From assembly GCA_044507525.1 (NCBI GenBank), contig JBIQJM010000092.1, positions 1 to 12,845 on the forward strand: a stretch of 12,845 nucleotides of DNA, in the 5' to 3' direction. Positions 1 to 6,937 of this stretch are shown here, in pieces. The notes under the pieces are model-generated. The model made no database searches. It was not told where the DNA came from and worked only from the letters and a program-made list of their open reading frames with translations. A program made the translations under genes and the position numbers. The first letter of the stretch is position 1. Every line of letters begins with the position of its first letter. This DNA is from Zeimonas sp044507525 (GTDB lineage: Bacteria > Pseudomonadota > Gammaproteobacteria > Burkholderiales > Burkholderiaceae_E).

Positions 1-2
1 AC

Positions 3-1208
3 TACGCCGGCCACATCATGTTCTCGAACGATCCGTACGTGCTCGAGCTGTACGAACGGCTGCTCGGCGCGAACCTGCACTGGCAGAACCGCGAAGCCTG
101 GATCTACAGCAAGGGCGTGCACACGCGCTATCCGTTCCAGGGATCGCTGCACGGCCTGCCGCCGCAGGTGCTCGAGGAGTGCCTGATCGGCGCGATCGAG
201 GCGCGCTTCGGCGCGCTCGGCGGCGACGGCGCGCGGCAGCCCTGCGATCCTCCGTCGAACTTCCTCGAGTTCATCCACCGCGTCTGGGGCGCGGGCATCG
301 CGAAGCACTTCGCGGTGCCGTACAACGAGAAGCTGTGGGCGGTCCCGCTGGACGAGATCGAAACCTCGTGGCTCGGCGGACGCGTTCCGCTGCCCGACCT
401 CGCGCAGATGATCCGCGGCGCGCTCGTGCCGACCCCGGCGCCGATGGGCCCGAACGCGCGTTTCGGCTATCCGCTGCGCGGCGGCTTCCAGGCGCTGATG
501 GACGCCTTCGTTCCTCGCCTGCGCTGCGAGCTCGCGCTGCAGACCAACGTGCTGCACGTCTCGCCCGCCGCGCGCACGGTGCGGCTCGACGACGGCCGTT
601 CGGTCGGCTTCGACTCGCTGATCAGCACGATGCCGCTGCCGCAGCTCGTCGCCGCCTGCGGCGACGAGGCGCCCGACGACGTGCGCCAGGCGGCGGCGGC
701 GCTGCGGCACGTGTCGGTGCGCTGCGTGAACCTCGGCATCGGGCGCGCGCAGCTGTCCGACAAGCACTGGATCTACTACCCGGAGGACACGGTCTTCCAC
801 CGCATCTTCCTGCAGGGCAACGCGAGCCCGCACAACAATCCGCCGGGCGGCTTCGGGCTGATCTGCGAGATCTCGTACAGCGCGCACAAGCCGCTGCCCT
901 GCGACGGCCCCGCGCTCGTCGAGCGCGTGATCGACGACTGCCGGCGCGTCGGCATCGTCGGCGCCGACGACCCGGTACTGGTCGCGAACCAGGTCGACAT
1001 GCCCTACGCCTACGTCGTCTACGACCACGCGCGCGCGGCGAACGTCGCGCGGATCCGCGATTGGTTCGCGAAGTTCGGCGTCATCCTCGCGGGCCGATAC
1101 AGCGAATGGGAGTACTACAACTCCGACCACGCGTTCATCGCCGGCAAGCGCGCCTGCGAGCAGGCGATGGCGGCGCAGGCGCTGCGCGTGCATTCCGCGT
1201 CGGCCTGA
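3..1208 (+). CDS. FAD-dependent amine oxidase-like oxidoreductase, 5' truncated by the window edge
   Basis: The reading frame is open from base 3 to the TGA at 1206-1208, so the start and the N-terminal FAD-binding Rossmann motif lie upstream; the ATG at 18 is internal. The visible ~400 residues fit the substrate and C-terminal parts of the flavin monoamine oxidase / protoporphyrinogen oxidase-like fold. The end (GRYSEWEYYNSDHAFIAGKR) matches the C-terminal flavin-contacting segment of this family, with a Gly-Lys-Arg before the last helix. Family members of this type occur in glycan and exopolysaccharide clusters, often beside glycosyltransferases, where their substrate is usually unknown. 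The next gene starts 4 bp after the stop and a GT4 enzyme follows, so co-transcription and a role in the same glycan pathway are inferred. The exact reaction cannot be read from the sequence. A UDP-galactopyranose mutase-like role is an alternative. Confidence 0.8.
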   Translation, partial: YAGHIMFSNDPYVLELYERLLGANLHWQNREAWIYSKGVHTRYPFQGSLHGLPPQVLEECLIGAIEARFGALGGDGARQPCDPPSNFLEFIHRVWGAGIAKHFAVPYNEKLWAVPLDEIETSWLGGRVPLPDLAQMIRGALVPTPAPMGPNARFGYPLRGGFQALMDAFVPRLRCELALQTNVLHVSPAARTVRLDDGRSVGFDSLISTMPLPQLVAACGDEAPDDVRQAAAALRHVSVRCVNLGIGRAQLSDKHWIYYPEDTVFHRIFLQGNASPHNNPPGGFGLICEISYSAHKPLPCDGPALVERVIDDCRRVGIVGADDPVLVANQVDMPYAYVVYDHARAANVARIRDWFAKFGVILAGRYSEWEYYNSDHAFIAGKRACEQAMAAQALRVHSASA

Positions 1209-1212
1209 CCCG

Positions 1213-2085
1213 ATGATCATCGACGCGCACCTCCACTGCACCGGTCGCGAGCGCGCCGACGACGTGCTGCGTTCGCTCGACGACGCCGGAATCGAGCACG
1301 GCGTGCTGCTCGCGCCCTTCCTCGGCGACGGCTATTCGCTCGACGACTTCGAATCGCTCGCGCGCGGCAACCGGCACCTCGCCTCGCTCGTCGCCGGGCA
1401 CGGCGACCGGCTCACCGGACTCGCGGTCGTCGATCCGCGCGACGAACGCGCGCCGCAACTGCTGCGCCGTTGCGTCGAGTCGTGGGGCCTGCGCGGCGCG
1501 AAGATGGTGCCCACCGGCTGGTATCCGTACGACGAGCGCGTGCAGCCCACCTTCGCGGTCGCCGCCGAACTCGAGCTGCCGGTCCTCTTCCACAGCGGCA
1601 TCTTCATCGACGGACGTTCCGGTCGCTTCTGCCGCCCGAGTTTCTTCGAGGCGCTGCGCGACCACCCGGGCGCGCGCGTGACGCTCGCGCACCTCGGCTG
1701 GCCGTGGACCGACGAGGCGATCGCCGTCGGCCTGATCGACCGGATCCACGGCGTGCCCGCCGACGACTGCGGCTTCCGCCTCGACATCTCCTTCGGCCCG
1801 CCGCCGCCGTACCGGCGCGAAGCGCTCGAGCGCGCACTGCAGGTGCTGGGCGCCGAACTGCTGCAGTTCGGCAGCGACTGCTTCCTGCCGTGCAGCGGCC
1901 GGACGATCGCCGAGCGGCGCGGCTGGGTCGAGGCGCTGCTCGACGAGATCGGTGTCGACGCATCCGCACGCGAGCGCATCTGGAGCGGAACCGCCGCCGC
2001 GTGGCTGCGGCGCGGCTCCGCGGTTCCGAGCGACGCGCGCGACGGCGAAGGGTCGCGCACGACCGAACGACCGGGGTGCTGCTGA
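1213..2085 (+). CDS. Amidohydrolase superfamily protein (amidohydro_2 type, metal-dependent hydrolase)
   Basis: The 290-aa product has the signature of the amidohydrolase TIM-barrel superfamily. It starts MIIDAHLH, giving the metal-binding HxH pair (H6, H8) on strand 1. Further likely ligands are H127 in VLFHSG, H160 in LAHLGWPW and D222 in FGSDCF. Order and spacing match the amidohydro_2 group, which includes decarboxylases such as the ACMSD and gamma-resorcylate types as well as uncharacterised hydrolases. The length is normal. The ATG lies 4 bp after the preceding stop, and the TGA shares one base with the next ATG (TGATG), so the gene sits inside a translationally coupled operon. Being between an amine oxidase-like enzyme and a glycosyltransferase suggests it acts on a sugar-linked or small polyketide-like intermediate. 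The substrate is unknown. Confidence 0.85.
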   Translation: MIIDAHLHCTGRERADDVLRSLDDAGIEHGVLLAPFLGDGYSLDDFESLARGNRHLASLVAGHGDRLTGLAVVDPRDERAPQLLRRCVESWGLRGAKMVPTGWYPYDERVQPTFAVAAELELPVLFHSGIFIDGRSGRFCRPSFFEALRDHPGARVTLAHLGWPWTDEAIAVGLIDRIHGVPADDCGFRLDISFGPPPPYRREALERALQVLGAELLQFGSDCFLPCSGRTIAERRGWVEALLDEIGVDASARERIWSGTAAAWLRRGSAVPSDARDGEGSRTTERPGCC

Positions 2086-3230
2086 TGTCGGGCGAACGCA
2101 TCCACGTACTGCAGGTGCTCGGCAACGCGATCGTCGGCGGCATGGAGACCTGGGTGCTGCGACTGCTCGAACGCATGCCCGCCGACCGATTCCGGGCCAG
2201 CGTGCTGTGCCCCTTCGAGAGTCCGCTCACCGAGCGGCTGCGCGCGCTCGACGTCGAGCCCGTCGTCGTCTCGATGCCGCCCGAGGACGTCTGCTGGGCC
2301 TCGCTGCAGTCGACCTGCGCGCTGATCCAGGCGAGCGGCGTCGACGTCCTGCACGCGCACCTGCCGAACGCGCACATGCTCGCGGCGCTCGCCGGGCGCA
2401 TGACCGGCAAGCCGGTCGTCACCACGATCCACGCTCGCCAGCTGACCACCGGCGATCTCGAAGTGCACCGCTGCACCGGGTCGCGCATTCACGCCGTATG
2501 CCGGCAGACCTACCTGCAGGCGCTCGGACTCGGCGTCGACGCCGACCGGATCTGCTTCGTGCCGAACGGCGTCGACACCGGCGCGTTCCAGCCGCTGCGC
2601 AAGCGGTCCGGCGCGTTGCGCGCCGAGTTCGGCGTTCCCGCCGACGCGCCGCTCGTCGGCTTCGTCGGTCGCCTGTCCTGGGAGAAGGGGCCCGACCTCT
2701 TCGTGCAGCTCGCGGCGATCGCGCACCGCGCCGCGCCGCAGGCGCACTTCGTGATGGTGGGCGACGGCCCGATGCGCGCCGAGCTCGAGCGACGCATCGA
2801 CGAAGCGGAGCTGCAGCAACAGGTGCACCTCGCCGGCCTGCGCGACGACATGCCGCGCCTGTACGGCGAGCTCGACCTGCTGTGCTCGACCTCGCGCTCG
2901 GAAGCGATGCCGCTCGCGCTGATGGAAGGCATGGCCTGCGGCGTGCCGATCGTCGCCACCCGCGTCGGCGGCGTGCCCGACCTCGTCGTGCACGGCTCGA
3001 CGGGCTTTCTCGCCGGCCACTGCGATTGCCGGGCCGCCGCCGACGCGGTGGTGGAGCTGCTCGGGTCGGCGCCGACGCGCCGGCGCATGTCGCAGGCTTC
3101 GCGCGAACTCGCGCTGCGGCGCTTCGACCTCGACGACAGCACCGCGCAGCTGTGGCAACTGCTCGCGCGCCTCGCCGCTCCGCGCACCGCACCGGTGAGC
3201 GCGCTGGGCGCCGACGCGAGCACGAACTGA
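2085..3230 (+). CDS. Glycosyltransferase family 4 (GT-B fold)
   Basis: The 381-aa product is a typical GT4 retaining glycosyltransferase. The N-terminal acceptor domain opens HVLQVLG..VGGMETW (residues 7-23), the usual glycine-rich loop of this family. The donor-binding domain starts near residue 188 with VGFVGRLSWEKG, containing the R196 and K201 expected to contact the nucleotide-sugar phosphates. The EX7E motif is seen as E273 and E281 in SEAMPLALMEGMACG, followed by VPIVATRVGG. The start is the ATG at 2085, which shares its A with the previous TGA; upstream codons in this frame encode arginine-rich nonsense. It probably adds a sugar to a lipid-linked glycan or exopolysaccharide at the inner face of the cytoplasmic membrane. 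Donor and acceptor cannot be told from the sequence. No membrane segment is obvious. Confidence 0.92.
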   Translation: MSGERIHVLQVLGNAIVGGMETWVLRLLERMPADRFRASVLCPFESPLTERLRALDVEPVVVSMPPEDVCWASLQSTCALIQASGVDVLHAHLPNAHMLAALAGRMTGKPVVTTIHARQLTTGDLEVHRCTGSRIHAVCRQTYLQALGLGVDADRICFVPNGVDTGAFQPLRKRSGALRAEFGVPADAPLVGFVGRLSWEKGPDLFVQLAAIAHRAAPQAHFVMVGDGPMRAELERRIDEAELQQQVHLAGLRDDMPRLYGELDLLCSTSRSEAMPLALMEGMACGVPIVATRVGGVPDLVVHGSTGFLAGHCDCRAAADAVVELLGSAPTRRRMSQASRELALRRFDLDDSTAQLWQLLARLAAPRTAPVSALGADASTN

Positions 3231-3242
3231 ACGGAAACGATC

Positions 3243-4379
3243 GTGCCCCGAACCGCCCTTCCCTCCCTCGCACCCACCGTCGCCGCGGCGCTCGCCGCCT
3301 TCGGGGCCGCCTTCGCCGCGACACGCCTGTGGAGCCGCCGTCCGGCGGAGCCGCTGAAGATCGAGAACGTCGCGCGCGCCGCGAGCGCCGCGCTCGGCGG
3401 CGTCGCGATCCCCGGCGAGTCGGCCCGCACGCGGCACGCGCGCGAAGCGACGCGACGCGCCGCGCACGCGGACCTGCGGCGCACGCAGGCCCCGCCGCGC
3501 GGGCTGCGCGGCTTCTACCGGCTGCTCGTCGACACCGTTTCGTCGTGGATCGAGGACTTCGCGCCGAGCATGGGAGCGGCGCTGTCGTACTACACGCTGT
3601 TCTCGCTCGCGCCGCTGCTGCTGATCGTCGTCTCGGTGGCCGGCCTGGTGTTCGGCGAGGACGCGGCCCGCGGCGAGGTGTTCGGGCAGTTGCAGGGCCT
3701 GCTCGGCGACGACGGCGCCGCGGCGGTCGAGAACCTGCTCGCGAGCGTCGAGGTCAGCGGCAAGGGACCGTTGGGCAGCATCGTGGGCATCGCGCTGCTC
3801 GCCGTCGGTGCCACGACGGTGTTCGGCGAACTGCAGAGCAACCTCGACCGCATCTGGCGCAGCCCGCGCCGGCAGAGGCCGAGCGGCATCTGGGGACTGA
3901 TCCGCACGCGACTGCTGTCCTTCGGACTGATCCTCTCGCTCGGCTTCCTGCTGATCGTCTCGCTCGTCGCCAGCGCCGCGATCTCGGCGCTCGGCAACTG
4001 GTGGTCCCCGGTGTTCGGCGGCTGGGAGTGGCTTGCGCAGATCATCAACTTCGTCGTGAGCTTCGGGCTGCTCAGCGCGATCTTCATGCTGATCTACAAG
4101 CTGATGCCGAGCGTCGACATCGCCTGGCGCGACGTGCTGCTCGGCTCGGCCGTCACGGCGGCGCTGTTCACGATCGGCAAGTGGGCGATCGGGCTGTACA
4201 TCGGCACGAGCGGCATCGCTTCGGGCTTCGGCGCCGCCGGATCGATCGTCATCGTGATGGTCTGGGTCTACTACTCCGCGCAGATCTTCCTGCTCGGCGC
4301 CGAGTTCACCTGGGTGTACTCGGAACGCTACGGGTCGCGTGCGCGCGCGCGAATCCGGCAGGAAGCAGCGAGCTCGTAG
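3243..4379 (+). CDS. YihY/BrkB (UPF0761) family inner-membrane protein with N-terminal extension
   Basis: The 378-aa product matches the YihY/virulence factor BrkB family, once mislabelled ribonuclease BN. The conserved core runs from about residue 90 to 362. It contains MGAALSYYTLFSLAPLLLIV (110-129), GATTVFGELQSNLDRIW (189-205), a helix pair near 226-250, LIYKLMPSVDIAWRDVL (283-299) and the final VWVYYSAQIFLLGAEFTWVY (340-359). About six transmembrane helices are expected. Its function is not settled; roles in membrane permeability or transport have been proposed. The start is the GTG at 3243 with GGAAA a few bases upstream. It gives ~90 extra residues relative to short homologues, including a hydrophobic N-terminal segment (residues 8-29) and an alanine/arginine-rich stretch. 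It lies 12 bp after the glycosyltransferase and is probably in the same transcript. Confidence 0.9.
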   Translation: MPRTALPSLAPTVAAALAAFGAAFAATRLWSRRPAEPLKIENVARAASAALGGVAIPGESARTRHAREATRRAAHADLRRTQAPPRGLRGFYRLLVDTVSSWIEDFAPSMGAALSYYTLFSLAPLLLIVVSVAGLVFGEDAARGEVFGQLQGLLGDDGAAAVENLLASVEVSGKGPLGSIVGIALLAVGATTVFGELQSNLDRIWRSPRRQRPSGIWGLIRTRLLSFGLILSLGFLLIVSLVASAAISALGNWWSPVFGGWEWLAQIINFVVSFGLLSAIFMLIYKLMPSVDIAWRDVLLGSAVTAALFTIGKWAIGLYIGTSGIASGFGAAGSIVIVMVWVYYSAQIFLLGAEFTWVYSERYGSRARARIRQEAASS

Positions 4380-4389
4380 AATCGCGCCG

Positions 4390-4405
4390 GGGCGCCGACG
4401 CGCCC
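4390..4405 (+). terminator. Terminator-like GC hairpin after the yihY-type gene
   Basis: GGGCGC (4390-4395) pairs perfectly with GCGCCC (4400-4405) around a CGAC tetraloop, 10 bp after the YihY-type stop. There is no T tract behind it, so it is not a classical intrinsic terminator. It may mark the 3' end of the operon. In DNA this GC-rich such stems also arise by chance. Confidence 0.3.
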
Positions 4406-4551
4406 GATGCCCGGCCGGAACGATTCGGCGGGCTCGCGCGTCCGATCGGCAGCAAGCCCGTCGATCGGCGCCCCGACGGCCGGCGCACCATCAACTGTGC
4501 CGCCGATCTGTCGATAGAAAGGATTGACGACCTCACTGCCGGCAAGGAGCC

Positions 4552-4668
4552 ATGCAGCGGACCGAGCTCGCGCGCGAGCGGAGCATGCCTGCGGCGGTGA
4601 CCGCACACACGAGAGCAGCACTTCCCGTTTCGACCGGAGGATTGCGGTCGCGATCCCTGCGCCGATGA
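4552..4668 (+). CDS. Possible 38-aa upstream ORF overlapping the patatin start
   Basis: An ATG at 4552 opens a 38-codon frame rich in arginine that ends in TGA at 4666-4668. That stop overlaps the ATG of the patatin-like gene at 4665 as ATGA, the classic translational coupling arrangement. AAGGAG lies 2 bp before the ATG, closer than a good Shine-Dalgarno. The patatin ATG has no ribosome site of its own at normal spacing: the nearest GGAGG, at 4636-4640, is 24 bp away. A leader ORF feeding ribosomes into the lipase gene would explain that. The peptide resembles nothing I recognise, and a chance ORF in 70% G+C DNA is equally possible. Confidence 0.2.
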   Translation: MQRTELARERSMPAAVTAHTRAALPVSTGGLRSRSLRR

Positions 4669-5957
4669 CCGGTCTTCCGTCGACCGGTGTCCCGGCCACG
4701 CAGACGGCGCTCGTCCTGACGGGCGGCGGCGCGCGCGCGGCCTACCAGGCCGGCGTGCTGCGCGCGATCGCCCGCCTGCGCCGCCAGGCGGGCGTGCGGA
4801 CTCCCGCGAGCCCCTTCGACATCGTCGTCGGGACCTCGGCCGGCGCGATCAACTGCGCCGCGCTCGCCTGCCACGCCGACGACTTCGACGGCGCGGTCGC
4901 CCGGCTCGGCAAGGTCTGGCGCGAGTTCCGCGCGGAACACGTCTACCGCACCGATTCGATCCGCGTGATCGAGTCGGGCGCGAAGTGGCTGTCGATGCTC
5001 TCGCTCGGATGGCTGATCGCACGATGGCATCGCGCGCGGCCCAGGTCGCTGCTGAACAACGACCCGCTCGCGCAACTGCTCGCGGAAGCGATGGACCTGC
5101 AACGGCTCGATCGCATGCTGCGCGAGGAATTCCTGCATGCGGTCGCCGTCACCGCTTCCAGCTATTCGTCGGGGCGGCACGCCGTCTTCTACCAGTCGCA
5201 CCGGCCGATCGAACCCTGGAATCGCTCGCAACGCCACGCGATCCGCGCGCAACTGACGACCGACCACCTGCTCGCCTCGTCGGCGATCCCCTTCCTGTTC
5301 CCGGCCGTGCCGATCCCGGTGCAGAACGTGCCCGAGTACTTCGGCGACGGCTCGATGCGCCAGACCGCGCCGCTCTCGCCCGCGATCCACCTGGGCGCGC
5401 AGCGCATCCTGGTGATCGGCTCGGCGCGCACCAACGAACCCGCCAACGGCACGCTGATCTCGCCCGACTACCCGAACCTCGCGCAGATCGCCGGCCACGC
5501 GCTCTCGAGCATCTTCCTGGACACGCTCACGGCGGACATCGAACGCGTCGAGCGGCTGAACGACCTGCTGGCGGCGCTGCCCGAAGAAGAAGCGCGTCGC
5601 AGCGGAATGCGGCGAATCGAGGTGCTCGCGATCACGCCAAGCAAACGCGTCGACCGGATCGCGGCGGAGCACGTGCATGCGCTGCCGGTGACGATCCGGG
5701 GGCTGCTGCGGTCGGTGGGGGTGAGCAGCCTGACGGGGGATCTGCGGGGTGCGGCCTTTGCGAGTTATCTGCTGTTCGAGTCGAGCTTTACGCGGGCGTT
5801 GATGGAATTGGGCGAAAACGACGTGTCGGCGCGGAGGGAGGAGATTGCGGAGTTCTTCGGGTGGGGACCGAGCGCCGAGACGCGGGCAGTTGCTCAATGC
5901 AGCACAACCGCCGTGCCGCTCGAATACGGCGGGCTCCAGTGCGATAGCGACGGCTGA
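4665..5957 (+). CDS. Patatin-like phospholipase family protein
   Basis: The 430-aa product is a serine lipid acyl hydrolase of the patatin fold. From the ATG at 4665 it shows the glycine-rich oxyanion loop TGGGARAAYQAGVL (19-32), the nucleophile elbow GTSAGA with S58, and the Asp-Gly of the catalytic dyad in YFGDGS (D228). The C-terminal segment with LLFESSFTRALMELG fits longer bacterial patatins found in betaproteobacteria. It would hydrolyse membrane phospholipids or lysophospholipids. The frame is open back to 4524, but residues upstream of the ATG lack family character. Two oddities are visible. From about base 5690 the codons switch from mostly C-ending to mostly G-ending with more T. 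The last ~30 residues, after EEIAEFFGWG, look unrelated to the family and include a 7-bp inverted repeat. The accessory insert begins just after the stop. Confidence 0.9.
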   Translation: MTGLPSTGVPATQTALVLTGGGARAAYQAGVLRAIARLRRQAGVRTPASPFDIVVGTSAGAINCAALACHADDFDGAVARLGKVWREFRAEHVYRTDSIRVIESGAKWLSMLSLGWLIARWHRARPRSLLNNDPLAQLLAEAMDLQRLDRMLREEFLHAVAVTASSYSSGRHAVFYQSHRPIEPWNRSQRHAIRAQLTTDHLLASSAIPFLFPAVPIPVQNVPEYFGDGSMRQTAPLSPAIHLGAQRILVIGSARTNEPANGTLISPDYPNLAQIAGHALSSIFLDTLTADIERVERLNDLLAALPEEEARRSGMRRIEVLAITPSKRVDRIAAEHVHALPVTIRGLLRSVGVSSLTGDLRGAAFASYLLFESSFTRALMELGENDVSARREEIAEFFGWGPSAETRAVAQCSTTAVPLEYGGLQCDSDG

Positions 5958-6200
5958 ACAGTCGTTCCTCGCTAACGGGGTTTGAGAGAGCAAGCGCTCT
6001 ACGCCCCCGGATCATCGCTTGGCCGCCGCTCGGGAACCGCGGCATCGACAGAAACGGTATTTTGACGCATTCAGGTTGTACACTGAACTTGGCATAGCAA
6101 CTAGGTCACTCAGAGTCCCTGCGCTACGTTGTTTATGCCGCACACCGATACAAAACACGTTGGGGCAGCCACCTAGTGAAGTAGTGGTGAGGGTACGAGT
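5958..6200. other. Gene-free junction between host DNA and the accessory insert
   Basis: No convincing gene is seen in these 243 bp. Composition drops from the host's GC-rich style to mixed DNA near base 6050. A small stem AGAGC/GCTCT (5987-6000, loop AAGC) lies ~30 bp after the patatin stop. TTCAG/CTGAA (6070-6087) is a weak inverted repeat around TGTACA. TTGACG (6062-6067) and TTGGCA (6089-6094) resemble -35 boxes but neither has a good -10 at 16-18 bp. GTTGGGG at 6159-6165 is close to, but breaks, the integron core-site pattern GTTRRRY. The promoter of the SLATT gene must be here or further upstream. Confidence 0.5.
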
Positions 6201-6770
6201 ATGAGCCCACGGATAGATCCACACGACTTGTTGCTGACGTGGCGCAAGAGGTTTACGCATCTGAAGCGGTCGCACTATCGTTCGTGCTCATATTTCGAAA
6301 TTCGAAGTCGCGTCCTCGCAGTAGTTACCATTGTTCTAGCGGCATCGGCCCCTCCGCTGACTTATGTCGCGACGAAGCTTAATTTGGAGAACGACCCAAC
6401 GTTCTTGGTACTCGGGACGCTTGTGGCGGCGCTTGGCGGAATGCTCGCCACGCTCCAGATTTTTTTTCGTGATTCGGAACGTGCCGAACGACACAGAGTA
6501 GCTGGCTCGACATATGCCAAACTGGAGGGGGAAACGGAGCGCGTACTGTCTTTCCCCCAGGATGAGAAGACGCTGCAAGCAGAGATCGACAAAATTCGGG
6601 ATGAGTGGAATCGGCTGACAGGCTCTAGTCCCGTAATCCCCGAATGCATTTTCAGGAAGGTCGAGAGCGAGATCGAAGCTGCCCCCCCATTCCGGTCAAA
6701 GTCTGAAGCGGGTTCGGGACTAGCGGCCCAACAGGGCGCTGTAGCGGACGCGTCGCGAGCGCCGCGCTGA
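6201..6770 (+). CDS. SLATT domain-containing two-TM protein, putative pore-forming defence effector
   Basis: The 189-aa product has the SLATT layout (SMODS- and SLOG-associating two-TM effector). An amphipathic N-terminal helix carries W14 and SHYRSCSYFEIRSR (24-37). TM1 is at about 37-57 and TM2 at about 68-89. Directly behind comes the signature DSERAERHRVAGSTYAKLEG (91-110) leading into a cytoplasmic helical tail with IPECIF (146-151). SLATT proteins are predicted to form membrane pores that kill or arrest an infected cell; many accompany cGAS-like synthases or SLOG sensors, others stand alone. No sensor gene is adjacent here. The ATG at 6201 has GAGGG (6189-6193) at good spacing. G+C is clearly below that of the flanks. 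Residues from ~175 on are encoded inside an integron attC site, so the gene is a cassette gene. The C-terminal low-complexity tail is probably dictated by the attC. Confidence 0.85.
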   Translation: MSPRIDPHDLLLTWRKRFTHLKRSHYRSCSYFEIRSRVLAVVTIVLAASAPPLTYVATKLNLENDPTFLVLGTLVAALGGMLATLQIFFRDSERAERHRVAGSTYAKLEGETERVLSFPQDEKTLQAEIDKIRDEWNRLTGSSPVIPECIFRKVESEIEAAPPFRSKSEAGSGLAAQQGAVADASRAPR

Positions 6771-6785
6771 GTTTGGACGTTAGGC
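6726..6785 (+). other. Integron attC recombination site (59-base element)
   Basis: The left core GCCCAAC (6726-6732) fits RYYYAAC and the right core GTTAGGC (6779-6785) fits GTTRRRY; they are complementary at 6 of 7 positions. The 60-bp span is the common short attC length. The inner boxes are in place: TAGCG (6742-6746) can pair with CGCTGA (6765-6770) leaving one extrahelical G (6769), as expected for the folded bottom strand recognised by IntI. GACGCGTC (6747-6754) is a palindrome in the centre. TAGCGGACG and CGCTGAGTTTGGACGTTAGGC-like ends resemble known attC sites in order and spacing. The orientation is canonical, with the SLATT gene upstream and the right core downstream, and the SLATT stop TGA at 6768-6770 lies inside it. 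No integrase gene is visible. Confidence 0.85.
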
Positions 6786-6796
6786 GGAGGATGTTG

Positions 6797-6937
6797 ATGT
6801 CCGATGGCGAGTCTCGCCGGTCTCAGATCGACACCGAACTGGTAAGGGGCTATTGCTCATGCATGAGGGGGCTCGATCGCCCTGTTGGCGTTTCTGCCAA
6901 CGATGTTCCAGAACCCGGCCTATGTGCCACTTTCTAA
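6797..6937 (+). pseudogene. Displaced 5' end of the three-TM membrane protein gene
   Basis: GGAGG (6786-6790) sits directly behind the attC right core, followed 6 bp later by an ATG at 6797 (another ATG lies at 6791). The frame begins MSDGESRRSQIDTELVRG and then decays to a TAA at 6935-6937. If one base is added to the G run at 6846-6849, the frame continues LLLMHEG. If a second is added to the G run at 6867-6871, it enters the long frame as GSIALLAFLPTM. The joined product reads as a natural N-terminus and first TM helix. I therefore read 6797-7286 as one gene with two one-base losses, either real decay or homopolymer errors. The first ~18 codons are in frame 2, the next ~7 in frame 1, the rest in frame 3. 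Confidence 0.6.

Noticed and set aside
1952..4600. Very long + strand frame (882 codons) and similar long frames on the - strand across 1332-3484
   Set aside because: They are rich in Arg/Ala/Pro and lie over well-supported genes in other frames; this is the usual artefact of a ~70% G+C genome with few stop codons.
5908..5932. CCGCCGT/ACGGCGG inverted repeat as an intrinsic terminator
   Set aside because: It lies inside the patatin reading frame before the stop and has no T tract.
4533..5993. Long - strand frame (486 codons) opposite the patatin gene
   Set aside because: The + strand frame has clear patatin catalytic motifs; the antisense frame is compositionally biased and has no recognisable domain.
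6062..6094. TTGACG and TTGGCA as -35 boxes for the SLATT gene
   Set aside because: No acceptable -10 hexamer lies 16-18 bp downstream of either.
6095..6166. Possible upstream attC or attI ending at GTTGGGG (6159-6165)
   Set aside because: The last base breaks GTTRRRY, the left partner would be TAGCAAC, which does not fit RYYYAAC, and the internal boxes do not pair. It may be the left end of the SLATT cassette but the sequence does not show it.
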